A DNA stretch of 64,000 bases, taken from positions 1-64,000 of the forward strand of contig LJKL01000016.1 of NCBI GenBank assembly GCA_001421175.1. The letters run 5' to 3'. Position numbers and translations under genes: made by a program. The DNA comes from Methanomassiliicoccales archaeon RumEn M2 (lineage in GTDB: Archaea > Thermoplasmatota > Thermoplasmata > Methanomassiliicoccales > Methanomethylophilaceae). Position 1 is the stretch's first letter; every line of letters begins with the position of its first letter. Positions 1 through 8,110 of this stretch are shown piece by piece. Below the pieces are notes generated by a model that worked only from the letters and a program-made list of their open reading frames with translations, made no database searches and was not told where the DNA came from.

Positions 1-357
1 GTAGAATGCATCTGCGCCGATGGATGTTACGCTGTTTGGTATCGTCACGGAAGTGAGGCTGATACGGTTGTGGAACGCATCTGCACCGATGGACGTGACG
101 CTGTATGTTTTTAAATCGTGATCAGACACCGAGGCCGGGATTGTCAAACCTGTAATGTACATGTTTCCAAGACTCGCCACTTCCACAGTATCTGCGGATG
201 TGATCTTGTATACCAGTTCGTATTTCGGATAAATATGTTTAAATTCAGATACCGCAGCATCTGCAGGTTCGGATTCAGAGACAACGAAGAACGGTGAGAC
301 AACAGCCAAAACAACAACCGTAAGCAAAGATGCTTTGAGAACAGAGGACAAGGACAT
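1..357 (-). CDS. BspA-type leucine-rich-repeat surface protein, N-terminal part (runs off the left edge)
   Basis: Reading the minus strand from the ATG at 357 gives an open frame of 119 codons that continues past base 1. Residues 1-35 form a signal peptide: a hydrophobic stretch (LLTVVVLAVVSPFFVV) followed by an Ala-rich cleavage region. From about residue 85 there are repeats of the LRR_5/BspA type, with IGADAFHNRISLTSVTIPNS followed by VTSIGADAF. Proteins of this family are secreted or surface-anchored adhesin-like proteins, often abundant in gut-associated Methanomassiliicoccales (family knowledge). The DNA encoding the repeat is itself near-duplicated (ATCGGCGCAGATGC against ATCGGTGCAGATGC). 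Total length and anchoring are unknown because the C-terminus is outside the window. Confidence 0.8.
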   Translation of the reverse strand, partial: MSLSSVLKASLLTVVVLAVVSPFFVVSESEPADAAVSEFKHIYPKYELVYKITSADTVEVASLGNMYITGLTIPASVSDHDLKTYSVTSIGADAFHNRISLTSVTIPNSVTSIGADAFY

Positions 358-750
358 TTATCTTTCGCAACCTCCCGGACTACGCCGAATAGGGATAAGA
401 TCCCGGCACGTCTGTTGAAACCGAACTGGTTGTATTCTCTCCCGACGAATGCCCGATCTTGCTCCGGATATATTATACAGACATAAATACCATCCGATTA
501 TATTGCTCCGGAAAAAGGTCTGCCAGCGTTCCCAGTCAACTGACTCCCGACAATTATATTCCGTCATAATCCATGTATGCGGTATGATAAATGCCCGATG
601 CAGAACTTTTTTCTCTATATCGTCAAACCATGAAGTGGGCTCTGCTTCATCAGTGATCTCTGTCACCGCCTTAGAAGGATGCCCATCTGTTCCCGGCAAA
701 GGCTAAAATACCACAAGAACAGCATTCCGGTCGTCTAGCCAGATAGGTAA
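358..750. other. Intergenic stretch without a convincing gene
   Basis: About 390 bases between the LRR gene and tRNA-Ala. Open frames exist on both strands (113 codons on minus, 85 on plus), but they overlap each other, have no recognisable domain and lack a clear ribosome-binding site. The region is AT-rich around 465-600 and probably carries the promoter of the LRR gene. I see no tRNA, terminator or repeat in it. Confidence 0.5.
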
Positions 751-827
751 TGGTGGACAAGGCGTGATTCGAACACGCGACTTCTGCCTTGCGAAGGCAG
801 CGATCTACCGGGCTGATCTACTTGCCC
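751..827 (-). tRNA. tRNA-Ala (anticodon CGC)
   Basis: On the minus strand the acceptor GGGCAAG (bases 827-821) pairs with CTTGTCC and includes the G3-U70 wobble that is the alanine identity element. The anticodon arm is CTGCC-TTCGCAA-GGCAG, giving anticodon CGC for GCG codons. The T arm has the GTTCGAATC loop. The 3' CCA is encoded (751-753). No intron is needed to fold it. Confidence 0.95.
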
Positions 828-865
828 ATTGTGACCCGAACATTCCAGCGTAGGATATAAAGGTT

Positions 866-2110
866 TCAATCCGCGACAGGTTCGTCATCCGTTCTCTCCT
901 TGGATATGTAGATGAAGAACAGAGCTATCATCGTGGAAACGAGCATCAAACCCCACAGAAGAGAGAAATCCTCGACCGCATACGGCTTGGATACAATGAA
1001 GCCGGCCAGGGTCGTGCTCAGGGAAGCGCCCAGGAAGAGGAACACCGTCATGGCGGAGGTGGACGCTCCCGCAACGGAAACGGGGAACCACTCCTTGACC
1101 TGGGTGAACGAAAGGGACATTATGCCGCTCAGGAAACCGAACAGGGAGCAGATCAGGAACCAGAACCAATACATCTCTATCTTCCCGGCGAAGAACCACA
1201 ATACCGCCCATACGGCGGCGTAGCCCATCGTTCCGTAGAGCATGGTGAGCCTCTTCGACTTAACGATGCCCCTGCCTATCAGGATCCCCGTCAGAACGGT
1301 GCTAAGCACCTTACCGATACCTATCATGCTGGCAAGCCAGGCGGCGCCCCACAGGAAATCGTAGAATGTGACGAAGTACGTGTAGGAGAGGGTGCTCTGG
1401 AATACCATTATCGAACCGTAGACCAGGAAGTAGGAGATCGCCATGGGCCAGAACTTCCTGCCTCCTGAGAACACCATCCTCAGGCCGCGGAAGATCTCGG
1501 CGGTCCTGCCCTTATTGTAATTGACCGCAGGGCCGTTCCTTACCACTGCCGCGCACAGGGCCGCCATGACCATGGTGATCAAACCGAGTACCAGGAACGT
1601 CTCCCTCCATCCCACGGCATCGACGATCATGCGCAGGGGACCGGAACCCGCTATCGCTCCCAGATTGCCCACGGCTATGACTATGCCGGTAAGCTGCGGG
1701 AAGTACTCCTTGGGGAACCAGACGGCTATGACCTTGAGCAGAGGTATGTACACAGCGGCCATCCCTGCCGCTATGAGCATCTTCCCGATCATAACGGCAG
1801 TGAAATCATTGCTGAAAGCGGTGATGACCGAGCCCAGGGCCGCCACCGCAAGAAGAGAGGCGGAAGTCCATCTCGGGCCGAACCTGTCGGCCAGAAGGCC
1901 TGCCGGTATCTGCATGGCGGCATATGTCCAGAAGTATATCGAGCTGAGGAATGATACGTTCCCTCCGAGCTCATCTATGATGTCCCCGCCGACGACATTG
2001 ACGGATACTCTGTGGAAGTAGACGAAGAAATATGCGATTATGAGCGTACAGAACATCAGCCAGATGTACAGCCTTTTCTTGGAGTACGGTTTCAGTTCCT
2101 CTGACCTCAT
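866..2110 (-). CDS. Major facilitator superfamily transporter
   Basis: An MFS permease of about 414 residues with roughly 12 hydrophobic segments. The loop between helices 2 and 3 carries the family signature (GLLADRFGPRW). The reading frame is open further upstream to 2218, but the ATG at 2110 is preferred. A TATA-like box (TATATATT on plus, 2157-2164) lies about 50 bp upstream of it, and starting at 2218 would place translation upstream of the promoter. The hydrophobic core begins soon after this ATG, at YIWLMFCTLIIAYFF. The substrate cannot be told from sequence. It is divergent from the metal-efflux operon, which may or may not be meaningful. Confidence 0.8.
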   Translation of the reverse strand: MRSEELKPYSKKRLYIWLMFCTLIIAYFFVYFHRVSVNVVGGDIIDELGGNVSFLSSIYFWTYAAMQIPAGLLADRFGPRWTSASLLAVAALGSVITAFSNDFTAVMIGKMLIAAGMAAVYIPLLKVIAVWFPKEYFPQLTGIVIAVGNLGAIAGSGPLRMIVDAVGWRETFLVLGLITMVMAALCAAVVRNGPAVNYNKGRTAEIFRGLRMVFSGGRKFWPMAISYFLVYGSIMVFQSTLSYTYFVTFYDFLWGAAWLASMIGIGKVLSTVLTGILIGRGIVKSKRLTMLYGTMGYAAVWAVLWFFAGKIEMYWFWFLICSLFGFLSGIMSLSFTQVKEWFPVSVAGASTSAMTVFLFLGASLSTTLAGFIVSKPYAVEDFSLLWGLMLVSTMIALFFIYISKERTDDEPVAD

Positions 2111-2242
2111 GCCGCCGTCTGCCGGATCCTTCACATGTGCCCGCACAATCACTCCGTATATATTCGAATCGGAGAGGTGCGTCTGCGAACACGAACCAAA
2201 TCCCCGGAGGCTTTGCAACAGATATTAATACAATCAAACAGT

Positions 2243-2256
2243 TGAACATATGTTCA
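2243..2256. promoter_or_regulatory. Probable ArsR-family operator (perfect palindrome)
   Basis: TGAACATATGTTCA is a perfect 14-bp palindrome lying between a TATA-like element (ATTAATA, about 2224-2230) and the ATG at 2258, covering the expected transcription start. Its form and place fit the self-binding operators of ArsR/SmtB metal sensors, so the downstream regulator would repress its own operon until metal binds. That it is bound by this protein is an inference. Confidence 0.6.
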
Positions 2257-2257
2257 T

Positions 2258-2624
2258 ATGATAGACGAAGAATCGCAGTTTGCGCATGAAGGCTGCCCTC
2301 CCCACCCCCTTTCCATAGAGAAGGCGAAGGCTGCCGTTGAGAACGAGGACGAGATGCAGGCCATATCCGATTTCTTCAGGCTCTTCAGCGACAGCACCCG
2401 GATAAGGATACTCTTGGCCCTGGGCACCGGGGAGATGTGCGTATGCGACATCAGCGAGGCATTGGGGGATGACCCAGTCGGCAATCTCCCACCAGCTCAG
2501 GGTACTGAGGGGCGGGAATCTTGTTAGATCCCGCAGGGACGGCAAATCCGTATTCTACTCCCTGAGCGACGATCACGTGAGGACTGTCGTCAGAACTGCG
2601 ACGGAACATATCCGGGAGGTTTGA
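2258..2624 (+). CDS. ArsR/SmtB-family metal-responsive repressor (frameshifted)
   Basis: A winged-helix sensor of about 121 residues once a single-base shift is corrected. The first frame reads through the helix with CVCDISEALG and then loses similarity. After removing one G from the five-G run at 2464-2468 the frame continues as MTQSAISHQLRVLR, the classical ArsR recognition helix, and ends at 2624. CVCD corresponds to the metal-binding alpha-3 motif of ArsR/CadC sensors. The N-terminus also has Cys and His residues (HEGCPPHP), as in CadC-like proteins. It is the first gene of an operon with an HMA protein and a P1B-ATPase. The start at 2258 is probably leaderless. The indel is more likely an assembly error than a real lesion. 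Confidence 0.8.
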
Positions 2625-2625
2625 A

Positions 2626-2847
2626 GTGAAGCAGGCGTTCACCGTGGAGGGGCTCTGCTGCGCAAAATGCGCCGCCGAGATAGAGGAGGCCGTGGGCAGG
2701 ATCGTCGGATGCGAATCCGCGAATATGGCATTCATGACCAAGAAGCTCACGATAGAGGCTCCAGAGAAGGATATGGAGCGTATCACCTCCGAGACTGAGC
2801 GCATAGTGAGAAGGATAGAGCCTAAGGCTTCAGTGAGAAGAAGGTAG
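2626..2847 (+). CDS. Stand-alone heavy-metal-associated (HMA) domain protein
   Basis: A 73-residue protein from a GTG start, one base after the repressor stop. It begins with a ferredoxin-like HMA fold and carries the metal-binding motif GLCCAKCAAEIE (GxxCxxC with an additional Cys). It is probably the metal chaperone or detached metal-binding domain of the P1B-ATPase encoded three bases downstream, whose own N-terminus lacks an HMA domain. CCxxC-type motifs are typical of Zn/Cd/Pb partners (family knowledge). It ends with TAG. Confidence 0.85.
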   Translation: MKQAFTVEGLCCAKCAAEIEEAVGRIVGCESANMAFMTKKLTIEAPEKDMERITSETERIVRRIEPKASVRRR

Positions 2848-2850
2848 GAC

Positions 2851-4692
2851 ATGAGCGGGAAGGTTCTGAGACTCGCCGTCGCGCTCCCGCTGTTCGTTAC
2901 CGGTACCTTGGGGCATTATCTGGGATGGTCTCCGCCGGATCTTTTCACCGTACTGCTGCTGGCAGCGTACGTGGCAGTGGGATACGACGTGGTCCTGGGC
3001 GCATTCAGCAACATAGCGAGACTGAGATTCCTGGACGAGCGGTTCCTCATGACGGTCGCCAGCGCGGGAGCCGTTCTCATCGGGGAATATCCGGAAGGCG
3101 TCGCCGTGATGATGTTCTACGTTGTCGGAGAGATATTCGAGAGTCGTGCCGTGGAAAGAGCCAGAGAATCGATATCCGACCTCATGGACCTTCAGCAGGA
3201 TTACGCGAACCTTGAGATCAACGGTTCCATCGAGACAGTGGACCCGGATACCGTATCCGTCGGGGACGTGCTCGTCATCAAGCCGGGGGAGCGCATACCT
3301 CTGGACGGGACCGTGACAGAGGGCCGTACGTCACTTGATATGAGGGCCCTCACAGGAGAATCCGCTCCTCGTGACACGGGTCCGGGGGATGCGGCCCTCA
3401 GCGGTTCCGTGAATCTTACCAATATGATAAGGATCAGAGTGACGGCTGTTTACTCCGAATCAACGGCAACCAAGGTAATGGACCTTGTGGAGGATGCGGC
3501 CTCCAAGAAAGCGCACACCGAGAAATTCATAACGAGATTCTCCAGATACTACACGCCCGCGGTCGTGGCTTCCGCCATAGCCCTTGTCGTGTTTCCAACG
3601 CTCATCACGGGGCAATGGGAGCTGTGGCTCTACAGGGGGCTTACGTTCCTTGTGGTCTCCTGCCCCTGCGCCCTGGTGATCTCCGTTCCCATGGCCTTCT
3701 TCAGCGGGATAGGGCGCGCATCCGGGTCCGGGATCATGATCAAGGGCAGTAACTACCTGGAGATTCTGTCGGGAGCGGATACGGCCGTGTTCGACAAGAC
3801 AGGCACGCTGACAGAGGGGAGATTCTCCGTCGATACCGTGCACGCCGTTGGCGCAGAGGAAGGGTACGTGATCGAGATGGCTGCCAAGGCGGAGCTGTAC
3901 TCCGACCATCCCCTGTCGGAGACCATCAAGGCCGAGTACGGGATGGATATCGGCCCGGAGGAAGTGGAGTATATGGAGAACCTCGCAGGGCGGGGCATAG
4001 TGGCCGGGGTCAACGGAAGGACCGTTCATGCGGGAAACCGCTCCCTCATGGAGGAGATCGGCACGGACTTCTGCGCCGATGAAGGGGGCGGCACCAATGT
4101 CCATGTGGCGGTGGACCGGGAGTACATAGGGCATATAATCGTCACTGACACAGTCAAAGAGGGGGCCGCAGAGGCCGTCTCGGAGCTCAGAGCCGCCGGC
4201 ATACGGCGTATGGCCATTCTCACCGGCGACAATCCCTCGGTAAGCAGAGCGGTGGGCGATGCGGTGGGAATAGAGGATGTCCGTGCAGGGCTTCTGCCGG
4301 ACGGCAAGATGCGCGAGCTCGAAAATATAATGGAGGGCAGCTCAGGCGGCACCATCTTCGTCGGGGACGGGATAAACGATGCGCCTTCGCTCAGAAGGGC
4401 GGATGCTGGCATAGCCATGGGCGTCGCCGGCTCAGGTGCCGCCATCGAGGCCGCGGATGTCGTGATAATGGATGACGACCTTACGAAGATCGCTTCGGCG
4501 ATCAGGATATCCAAGAAGACCATGCAGATCGTGAGAGGCAACATAGTCTTCATACTCGGCGTCAAATTCTCTGTACTGGCACTTGCGATGTTCGGTCTTG
4601 CGGGCATGTGGGCTGCCGTTTTCGCGGACGTCGGGGTATCGATGATCGCCTTAGCGAACTCGGCACGTCTGCTCGGCATGAAGAACATATAA
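2851..4692 (+). CDS. P1B-type heavy-metal-translocating ATPase (Zn/Cd/Pb class)
   Basis: A 613-residue membrane ATPase that exports heavy-metal cations. All catalytic motifs are visible: actuator LTGES near 170, transmembrane CPC at about 271-273, phosphorylation site DKTGTLT at about 315, the SDHPLSE nucleotide-binding HP motif, ILTGDN, and GDGINDAP. The last helices carry a conserved Lys (GVKFSVLA) and an ADVG motif, the metal-site signature of the Zn/Cd/Pb subgroup. No HMA domain is present at the N-terminus. That function is encoded by the preceding gene, so this is a split version of the usual fused protein. It is the third gene of the ArsR-controlled operon. Confidence 0.93.
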   Translation: MSGKVLRLAVALPLFVTGTLGHYLGWSPPDLFTVLLLAAYVAVGYDVVLGAFSNIARLRFLDERFLMTVASAGAVLIGEYPEGVAVMMFYVVGEIFESRAVERARESISDLMDLQQDYANLEINGSIETVDPDTVSVGDVLVIKPGERIPLDGTVTEGRTSLDMRALTGESAPRDTGPGDAALSGSVNLTNMIRIRVTAVYSESTATKVMDLVEDAASKKAHTEKFITRFSRYYTPAVVASAIALVVFPTLITGQWELWLYRGLTFLVVSCPCALVISVPMAFFSGIGRASGSGIMIKGSNYLEILSGADTAVFDKTGTLTEGRFSVDTVHAVGAEEGYVIEMAAKAELYSDHPLSETIKAEYGMDIGPEEVEYMENLAGRGIVAGVNGRTVHAGNRSLMEEIGTDFCADEGGGTNVHVAVDREYIGHIIVTDTVKEGAAEAVSELRAAGIRRMAILTGDNPSVSRAVGDAVGIEDVRAGLLPDGKMRELENIMEGSSGGTIFVGDGINDAPSLRRADAGIAMGVAGSGAAIEAADVVIMDDDLTKIASAIRISKKTMQIVRGNIVFILGVKFSVLALAMFGLAGMWAAVFADVGVSMIALANSARLLGMKNI

Positions 4693-4729
4693 TTATACTG
4701 CGCACGGCAGTACAACCGCAGGGATAAAA

Positions 4730-5134
4730 ATGGTGAAATTGACCGAAGAGATGATCGCAACGCTTTCAGAGACTAAGATATTCATGGTGGCCACGGCATC
4801 CAAGGCCGGAGTGCCTAATGTCGTGCCTGTCGGGATGCTGTTCCTGCAGGACGACAAGGAGACATTCTGGCTCATCGATAATTATATGGATAAGACCCTC
4901 AGGAACCTGAAGGAGAATCCGAAGCTCTCATTCTCCGCCCTGAGCCAGTCCGGTGCTCCCATCCAGATAAAATGCGATGCGGAGATCGAAACGTCCGGGA
5001 AGGATTATGAGAAGGCCGTGAAGATCGCCCATGCCAAGAAGGAGACCTACCCTGCGAAGAGCCTGATCAGGCTGAAGGTGAAGGAGGTCTACTCCGTCAA
5101 GTCCGGCGATGGCGCGGGAAGGAAACTGCTCTAA
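4730..5134 (+). CDS. Pyridoxamine-5'-phosphate-oxidase-like FMN-binding protein
   Basis: A 134-residue split-barrel flavoprotein. The N-terminal segment (FMVATASKAGVPNVVPVGM) and the LRNLKENPKLSF segment are typical of the PNPOx-like family that binds FMN or F420. Substrate and role are unknown. An A-rich segment with a weak GGG purine motif precedes the ATG. It follows the P1B-ATPase by 37 bp but probably has its own TATA element (ATATAATTAT near 4687). Its stop overlaps the stop of the convergent small membrane gene. Confidence 0.8.
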   Translation: MVKLTEEMIATLSETKIFMVATASKAGVPNVVPVGMLFLQDDKETFWLIDNYMDKTLRNLKENPKLSFSALSQSGAPIQIKCDAEIETSGKDYEKAVKIAHAKKETYPAKSLIRLKVKEVYSVKSGDGAGRKLL

Positions 5135-5307
5135 TCCTTCTCCGGCATCATATAAGCCTGGGCCCCGCCCAGGAGCATGCCCAGGGGTACCAGCACGAAG
5201 GCTGCGGGCATATCCGCCGAGAAGTACAGGAAAACACCCATGGCCGCTCCCAGTATGCCGCCTATCACTGCGGCCGCGATCACCTTGGCCTTCTTGGCAG
5301 GTTCCAT
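5131..5307 (-). CDS. Small membrane protein, 58 residues
   Basis: This short frame starts two bases after the purB stop, so it is co-transcribed with purB. The protein has a basic N-terminus (MEPAKKAKV), two hydrophobic segments (IAAAVIGGILGAAMGVFLYF and AAFVLVPLGMLLGGAQAYMM) and ends PEKD followed by TAG. I do not recognise a family. The helix-Gly-rich-helix form suggests a small integral membrane protein. Confidence 0.65.
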   Translation of the reverse strand: MEPAKKAKVIAAAVIGGILGAAMGVFLYFSADMPAAFVLVPLGMLLGGAQAYMMPEKD

Positions 5308-5309
5308 CG

Positions 5310-6680
5310 TCAGACCTTCCTCTTCAGTGCCTTCTCCACGTCTGAAACGGTCCTGTCGACGATCTCCCCGGCACCGCCGGTGTACTTTGACGGGTCCATC
5401 GCATCCCTTATCTCCGCTTCCGTCATGAACTTGAGATTCCTGGATGCCATAACCTCCACGACCACATCCCTCAGCTGCCTCCCGTCGCCCATGGCGGTCA
5501 TGGAGGCCTCCCGTATCAGCTCATGGGCATCCTGCCTTCCCATGCCCTTCTCGGTCATCCTCATCATCAGGGCCTCGGCCATGACAAGTCCCTGGGATGA
5601 TTCGATGTTCCTGAGCATCCTGTCGCTGTCCACGGTCAGTCCCGAGAAGACCCAGTCCATCTTCGAAAGCATCTCGTCCAGAAGAACGAAGGCATGGGGC
5701 AGCGCGAATCTTTCCGCGCTTGAGTTCGACAGGTCCCTCTCATGCCAGAGGACCTGGCTCTCGAAGGTCGGCGTTATCACGGACCTTACGATGCGGGCGA
5801 GCCCGCAGACATTCTCGGACATCATGGGGTTCCTCTTGTGCGCCATGGTCGAGCTGCCTACCTGCTTCTCCTGGTCGAAGGGCTCTGCGGCCTCGGCTAT
5901 CTCCGACCTCTGAAGATTCCTGATCTCCGTGCCGTATCTCTCAAGGGATGTCGCTATGTTCCCGAGAAGGCATATCAGCTCCGTGTAGCGGTCCCTCCCC
6001 ACGACCTGTGTCGCCGCAGGCTCGTATGAGAGGCCGAGATCCTTCATCACGGCCTCCTGGACTTTGAAGAATTTCTTTCCCAGCGCAGCGCCTGTGCCCA
6101 CCGCGCCGGACATCTTGCCGACGCAGACCCTCGGCTTCAGCTGCTGCATCCGCTCCCTGTGCCTGAGCATCTCCTGGGCGTAACCGGCTATCTTGAATCC
6201 GAACGTTATGGGTATGGCGAACTGGGCATGGGTCCTCCCGATCTCGAGGGTGTCCCTCTCCCTCTTCGCCAGCTTCGCAAGGGTCAGGGTCAGCCCGTCT
6301 ATGCCTTCCTCTATGATCCGCAGGGCCTCCTTTATCTGCAGGGCCGTGGCCGTGTCCACGATATCGTTGGATGTTGCCCCGTAATGGACGAATCTCCCCG
6401 CGTCCCCGCGGCACTTCTCCGTCAGGGCTTTGACCATGGCCATCACATCATGCCTGGTCTCCTTCTCGATCTCCTTGACCCTGTCTATGCTGACGACATC
6501 CAGGTTAGCGATGCGCGTTATCTCCTCCGCATCGGCCTCGGGTATCGTCCCCAAGGATGCGTGGGCCCGGGCAAGGGCCGCCTCGACATCCATCTGGTAC
6601 TGCAGGCGGCTGGTTTCGCCGAATACGGCTCTCATCTCCTCCCTGCCGTATCTGTAGTCCAAAGGGCATATGTTGCTCAT
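5310..6680 (-). CDS. purB: Adenylosuccinate lyase
   Basis: It catalyses two purine steps: SAICAR to AICAR, and adenylosuccinate to AMP with release of fumarate. The fumarase/aspartase-superfamily signature is present (GSSTMAHKRNPMMSE), as are the HYGATSNDIVDT substrate loop and the TGRTHAQF-like GRTHAQFAIP segment. Length (about 456 residues) is normal. The frame also offers an ATG at 6695. The one at 6680 (MSNICPLDYRYG) lies about 27 bp from a TTTATAA box at 6705-6711, which fits a leaderless mRNA, and it matches the usual N-terminus of the family. A 58-residue membrane protein follows in the same transcript. Confidence 0.93.
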   Translation of the reverse strand: MSNICPLDYRYGREEMRAVFGETSRLQYQMDVEAALARAHASLGTIPEADAEEITRIANLDVVSIDRVKEIEKETRHDVMAMVKALTEKCRGDAGRFVHYGATSNDIVDTATALQIKEALRIIEEGIDGLTLTLAKLAKRERDTLEIGRTHAQFAIPITFGFKIAGYAQEMLRHRERMQQLKPRVCVGKMSGAVGTGAALGKKFFKVQEAVMKDLGLSYEPAATQVVGRDRYTELICLLGNIATSLERYGTEIRNLQRSEIAEAAEPFDQEKQVGSSTMAHKRNPMMSENVCGLARIVRSVITPTFESQVLWHERDLSNSSAERFALPHAFVLLDEMLSKMDWVFSGLTVDSDRMLRNIESSQGLVMAEALMMRMTEKGMGRQDAHELIREASMTAMGDGRQLRDVVVEVMASRNLKFMTEAEIRDAMDPSKYTGGAGEIVDRTVSDVEKALKRKV

Positions 6681-6851
6681 AACGCTCTTCGCCATCCCTT
6701 GCTGTTATAAAGCAATTTCCACGCATGCGCACGAAGGTCGCACGCACGGGGCCATTCTCACGTAACTTTTATAAAGGAGTCTACCATGGGTGTTTTTGTT
6801 GAGTGTGCCGAGACTCAGACTTCGGTGACTACGAAAGCATGGAGATTATAC

Positions 6852-7871
6852 ATGGCAGATTTTGAGGAGGACATTAACAGACTGGAATCATCCGAAGAGA
6901 CCGAACAGGTCGAAATGGAGACTAGCGAGGAAGAGATCTCCCCTGAGACCGAACAGGTCGAAGCGGAGACGAACGAAGATGAGGTCACTCCGGAGACCGA
7001 GGAACGCCTCGAGGAACTGGAGCAGAAGCGCAGCGTGACCAACAACGCGGCGGAGAAGCACATGCGCAAGAGGGATGAGCTCAACAAGCAGACCCGTGAA
7101 TGGGTCGCTAAGAGGGATGAGCTCAACGCCCTTGTGCGCAGCTACATCGAAGAGGCCGGGAAGCACAGGGAGGAACGCGATTCCTTCAACATAAATGTCC
7201 AGCAGCAGAAGGAGCTGAGGGACGAGTGCAACAGGCTGGTATCCAAGCTGAGCGAGGAACTCCATGAGATGAGGAAAGATCGTCCTCAGGCAGAAAAGAA
7301 TCAGCCATCATTGAGACAACTTAAGAAAGAATTCTCCGATCTCGAGAGGAAACAGCAGACGCAGGTCCTCAAGAAGAAGGAGGAGGAAGCACTGGTCAAG
7401 AGCCTGAAGGCACTGGACGACCAGATCCGCGAGATAGAGAAGAGCAGCGAGCAGAACGAGGACCTTCGTGACAAGTTCGCCGCCCTCAGGGAGGCGAAGG
7501 CCCAGGCTGAGGTCCACCACAAGCTCGTGTCCGAGTATGCGGATAAGGCCCAGGCCGAGCACGACGCGATGATCCAGTTCTATGAGAAGGCGGACTCCGT
7601 AAGGAAGGAGGCCGACGAGGCCCAGGCCAAGTTCATAGAATCCAAGAAGGCGGCCGACGAGGAGCACAGGCTCTTCATCGAGCAGAGCAAGAGCTACCAC
7701 GAGACCGACAAGGACGTGTACAGCATCAAGAGCAAGCAGAGAGCTGCTCGCAAGAGGAAGAGCGATGCTGACACCAAGAAGGCCGCGAACGAGCTCTTCG
7801 CCCGCTTCAAGGAAGGGAAGGTCCTGGACACAGAGGATCTCATGATCCTCCAGAAGTCTGGCTATCTCTGA
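6852..7871 (+). CDS. Archaeal coiled-coil protein
   Basis: A highly charged protein of 339 residues, almost entirely coiled coil: long runs of Glu/Lys/Arg/Gln with heptad spacing from about residue 55 to 320. It is preceded by an acidic N-terminal part with near-duplicate segments (EQVEMETSEEE and EQVEAETNEDE). Related coiled-coil proteins of unknown function are widespread in Euryarchaeota. The ATG at 6852 is chosen because GGAG lies eight bases upstream, whereas the ATG at 6786 lies too close to the TATA box (TTTTATAA, about 6766-6774). A strong hairpin terminator follows the stop. Confidence 0.8.
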   Translation: MADFEEDINRLESSEETEQVEMETSEEEISPETEQVEAETNEDEVTPETEERLEELEQKRSVTNNAAEKHMRKRDELNKQTREWVAKRDELNALVRSYIEEAGKHREERDSFNINVQQQKELRDECNRLVSKLSEELHEMRKDRPQAEKNQPSLRQLKKEFSDLERKQQTQVLKKKEEEALVKSLKALDDQIREIEKSSEQNEDLRDKFAALREAKAQAEVHHKLVSEYADKAQAEHDAMIQFYEKADSVRKEADEAQAKFIESKKAADEEHRLFIEQSKSYHETDKDVYSIKSKQRAARKRKSDADTKKAANELFARFKEGKVLDTEDLMILQKSGYL

Positions 7872-7886
7872 AGCAACCATTTTACA

Positions 7887-7930
7887 AGTCCGGGAGGGCA
7901 TGCGGAGCTCCCTCCCGGACTGCTTTTTTA
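7887..7930 (+). terminator. Hairpin terminator after the coiled-coil gene
   Basis: AGTCCGGGAGGG (7887-7898) pairs perfectly with CCCTCCCGGACT (7910-7921) across an 11-base loop and is followed by GCTTTTTT. This is a 12-bp stem plus U-tract, an unusually strong intrinsic-type terminator for an archaeon. Confidence 0.85.
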
Positions 7931-7999
7931 ACATACCTATCGACTCATACCGGGCACGATAACAACAACTTTAAATACGAACTTAGTAATGGAGAAGAT

Positions 8000-8060
8000 G
8001 GGAAAAAAGGCTAGTCCTGTAGAGTGCATCCCATCCCTTCTGACTGGCTAGCCTCTTCCC
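8000..8060 (+). ncRNA. Candidate small structured RNA upstream of srp54
   Basis: A TATA-like TTTAAATA at 7971-7978 predicts transcription from about 8000. There GGGAA then GGCTAG (8000-8014) can pair with CTAGCC and TTCCC (8046-8060) to close a roughly 60-nt hairpin with internal loops. No reading frame occupies the segment, and the srp54 start at 8111 has its own TATA box (CTTTATTA, about 8079-8086). It could be a guide RNA or a free sRNA. I see no clear ACA tail or C/D boxes, so the class is not assigned. Confidence 0.35.
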
Positions 8061-8110
8061 GTAACTTCTACCGCAAATCTTTATTACTGGCTCATCTCAT
8101 AGCCTCACGC

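Noticed and set aside
358..706. Two overlapping open frames (113 codons minus, 85 codons plus) in the first intergenic region
   Set aside because: They overlap each other, have no ribosome-binding site or recognisable domain, and could arise by chance.
8000..8060. tRNA-Pyl or another tRNA upstream of srp54
   Set aside because: No T-loop GTTCGA, no CTA anticodon arm and no cloverleaf can be drawn.
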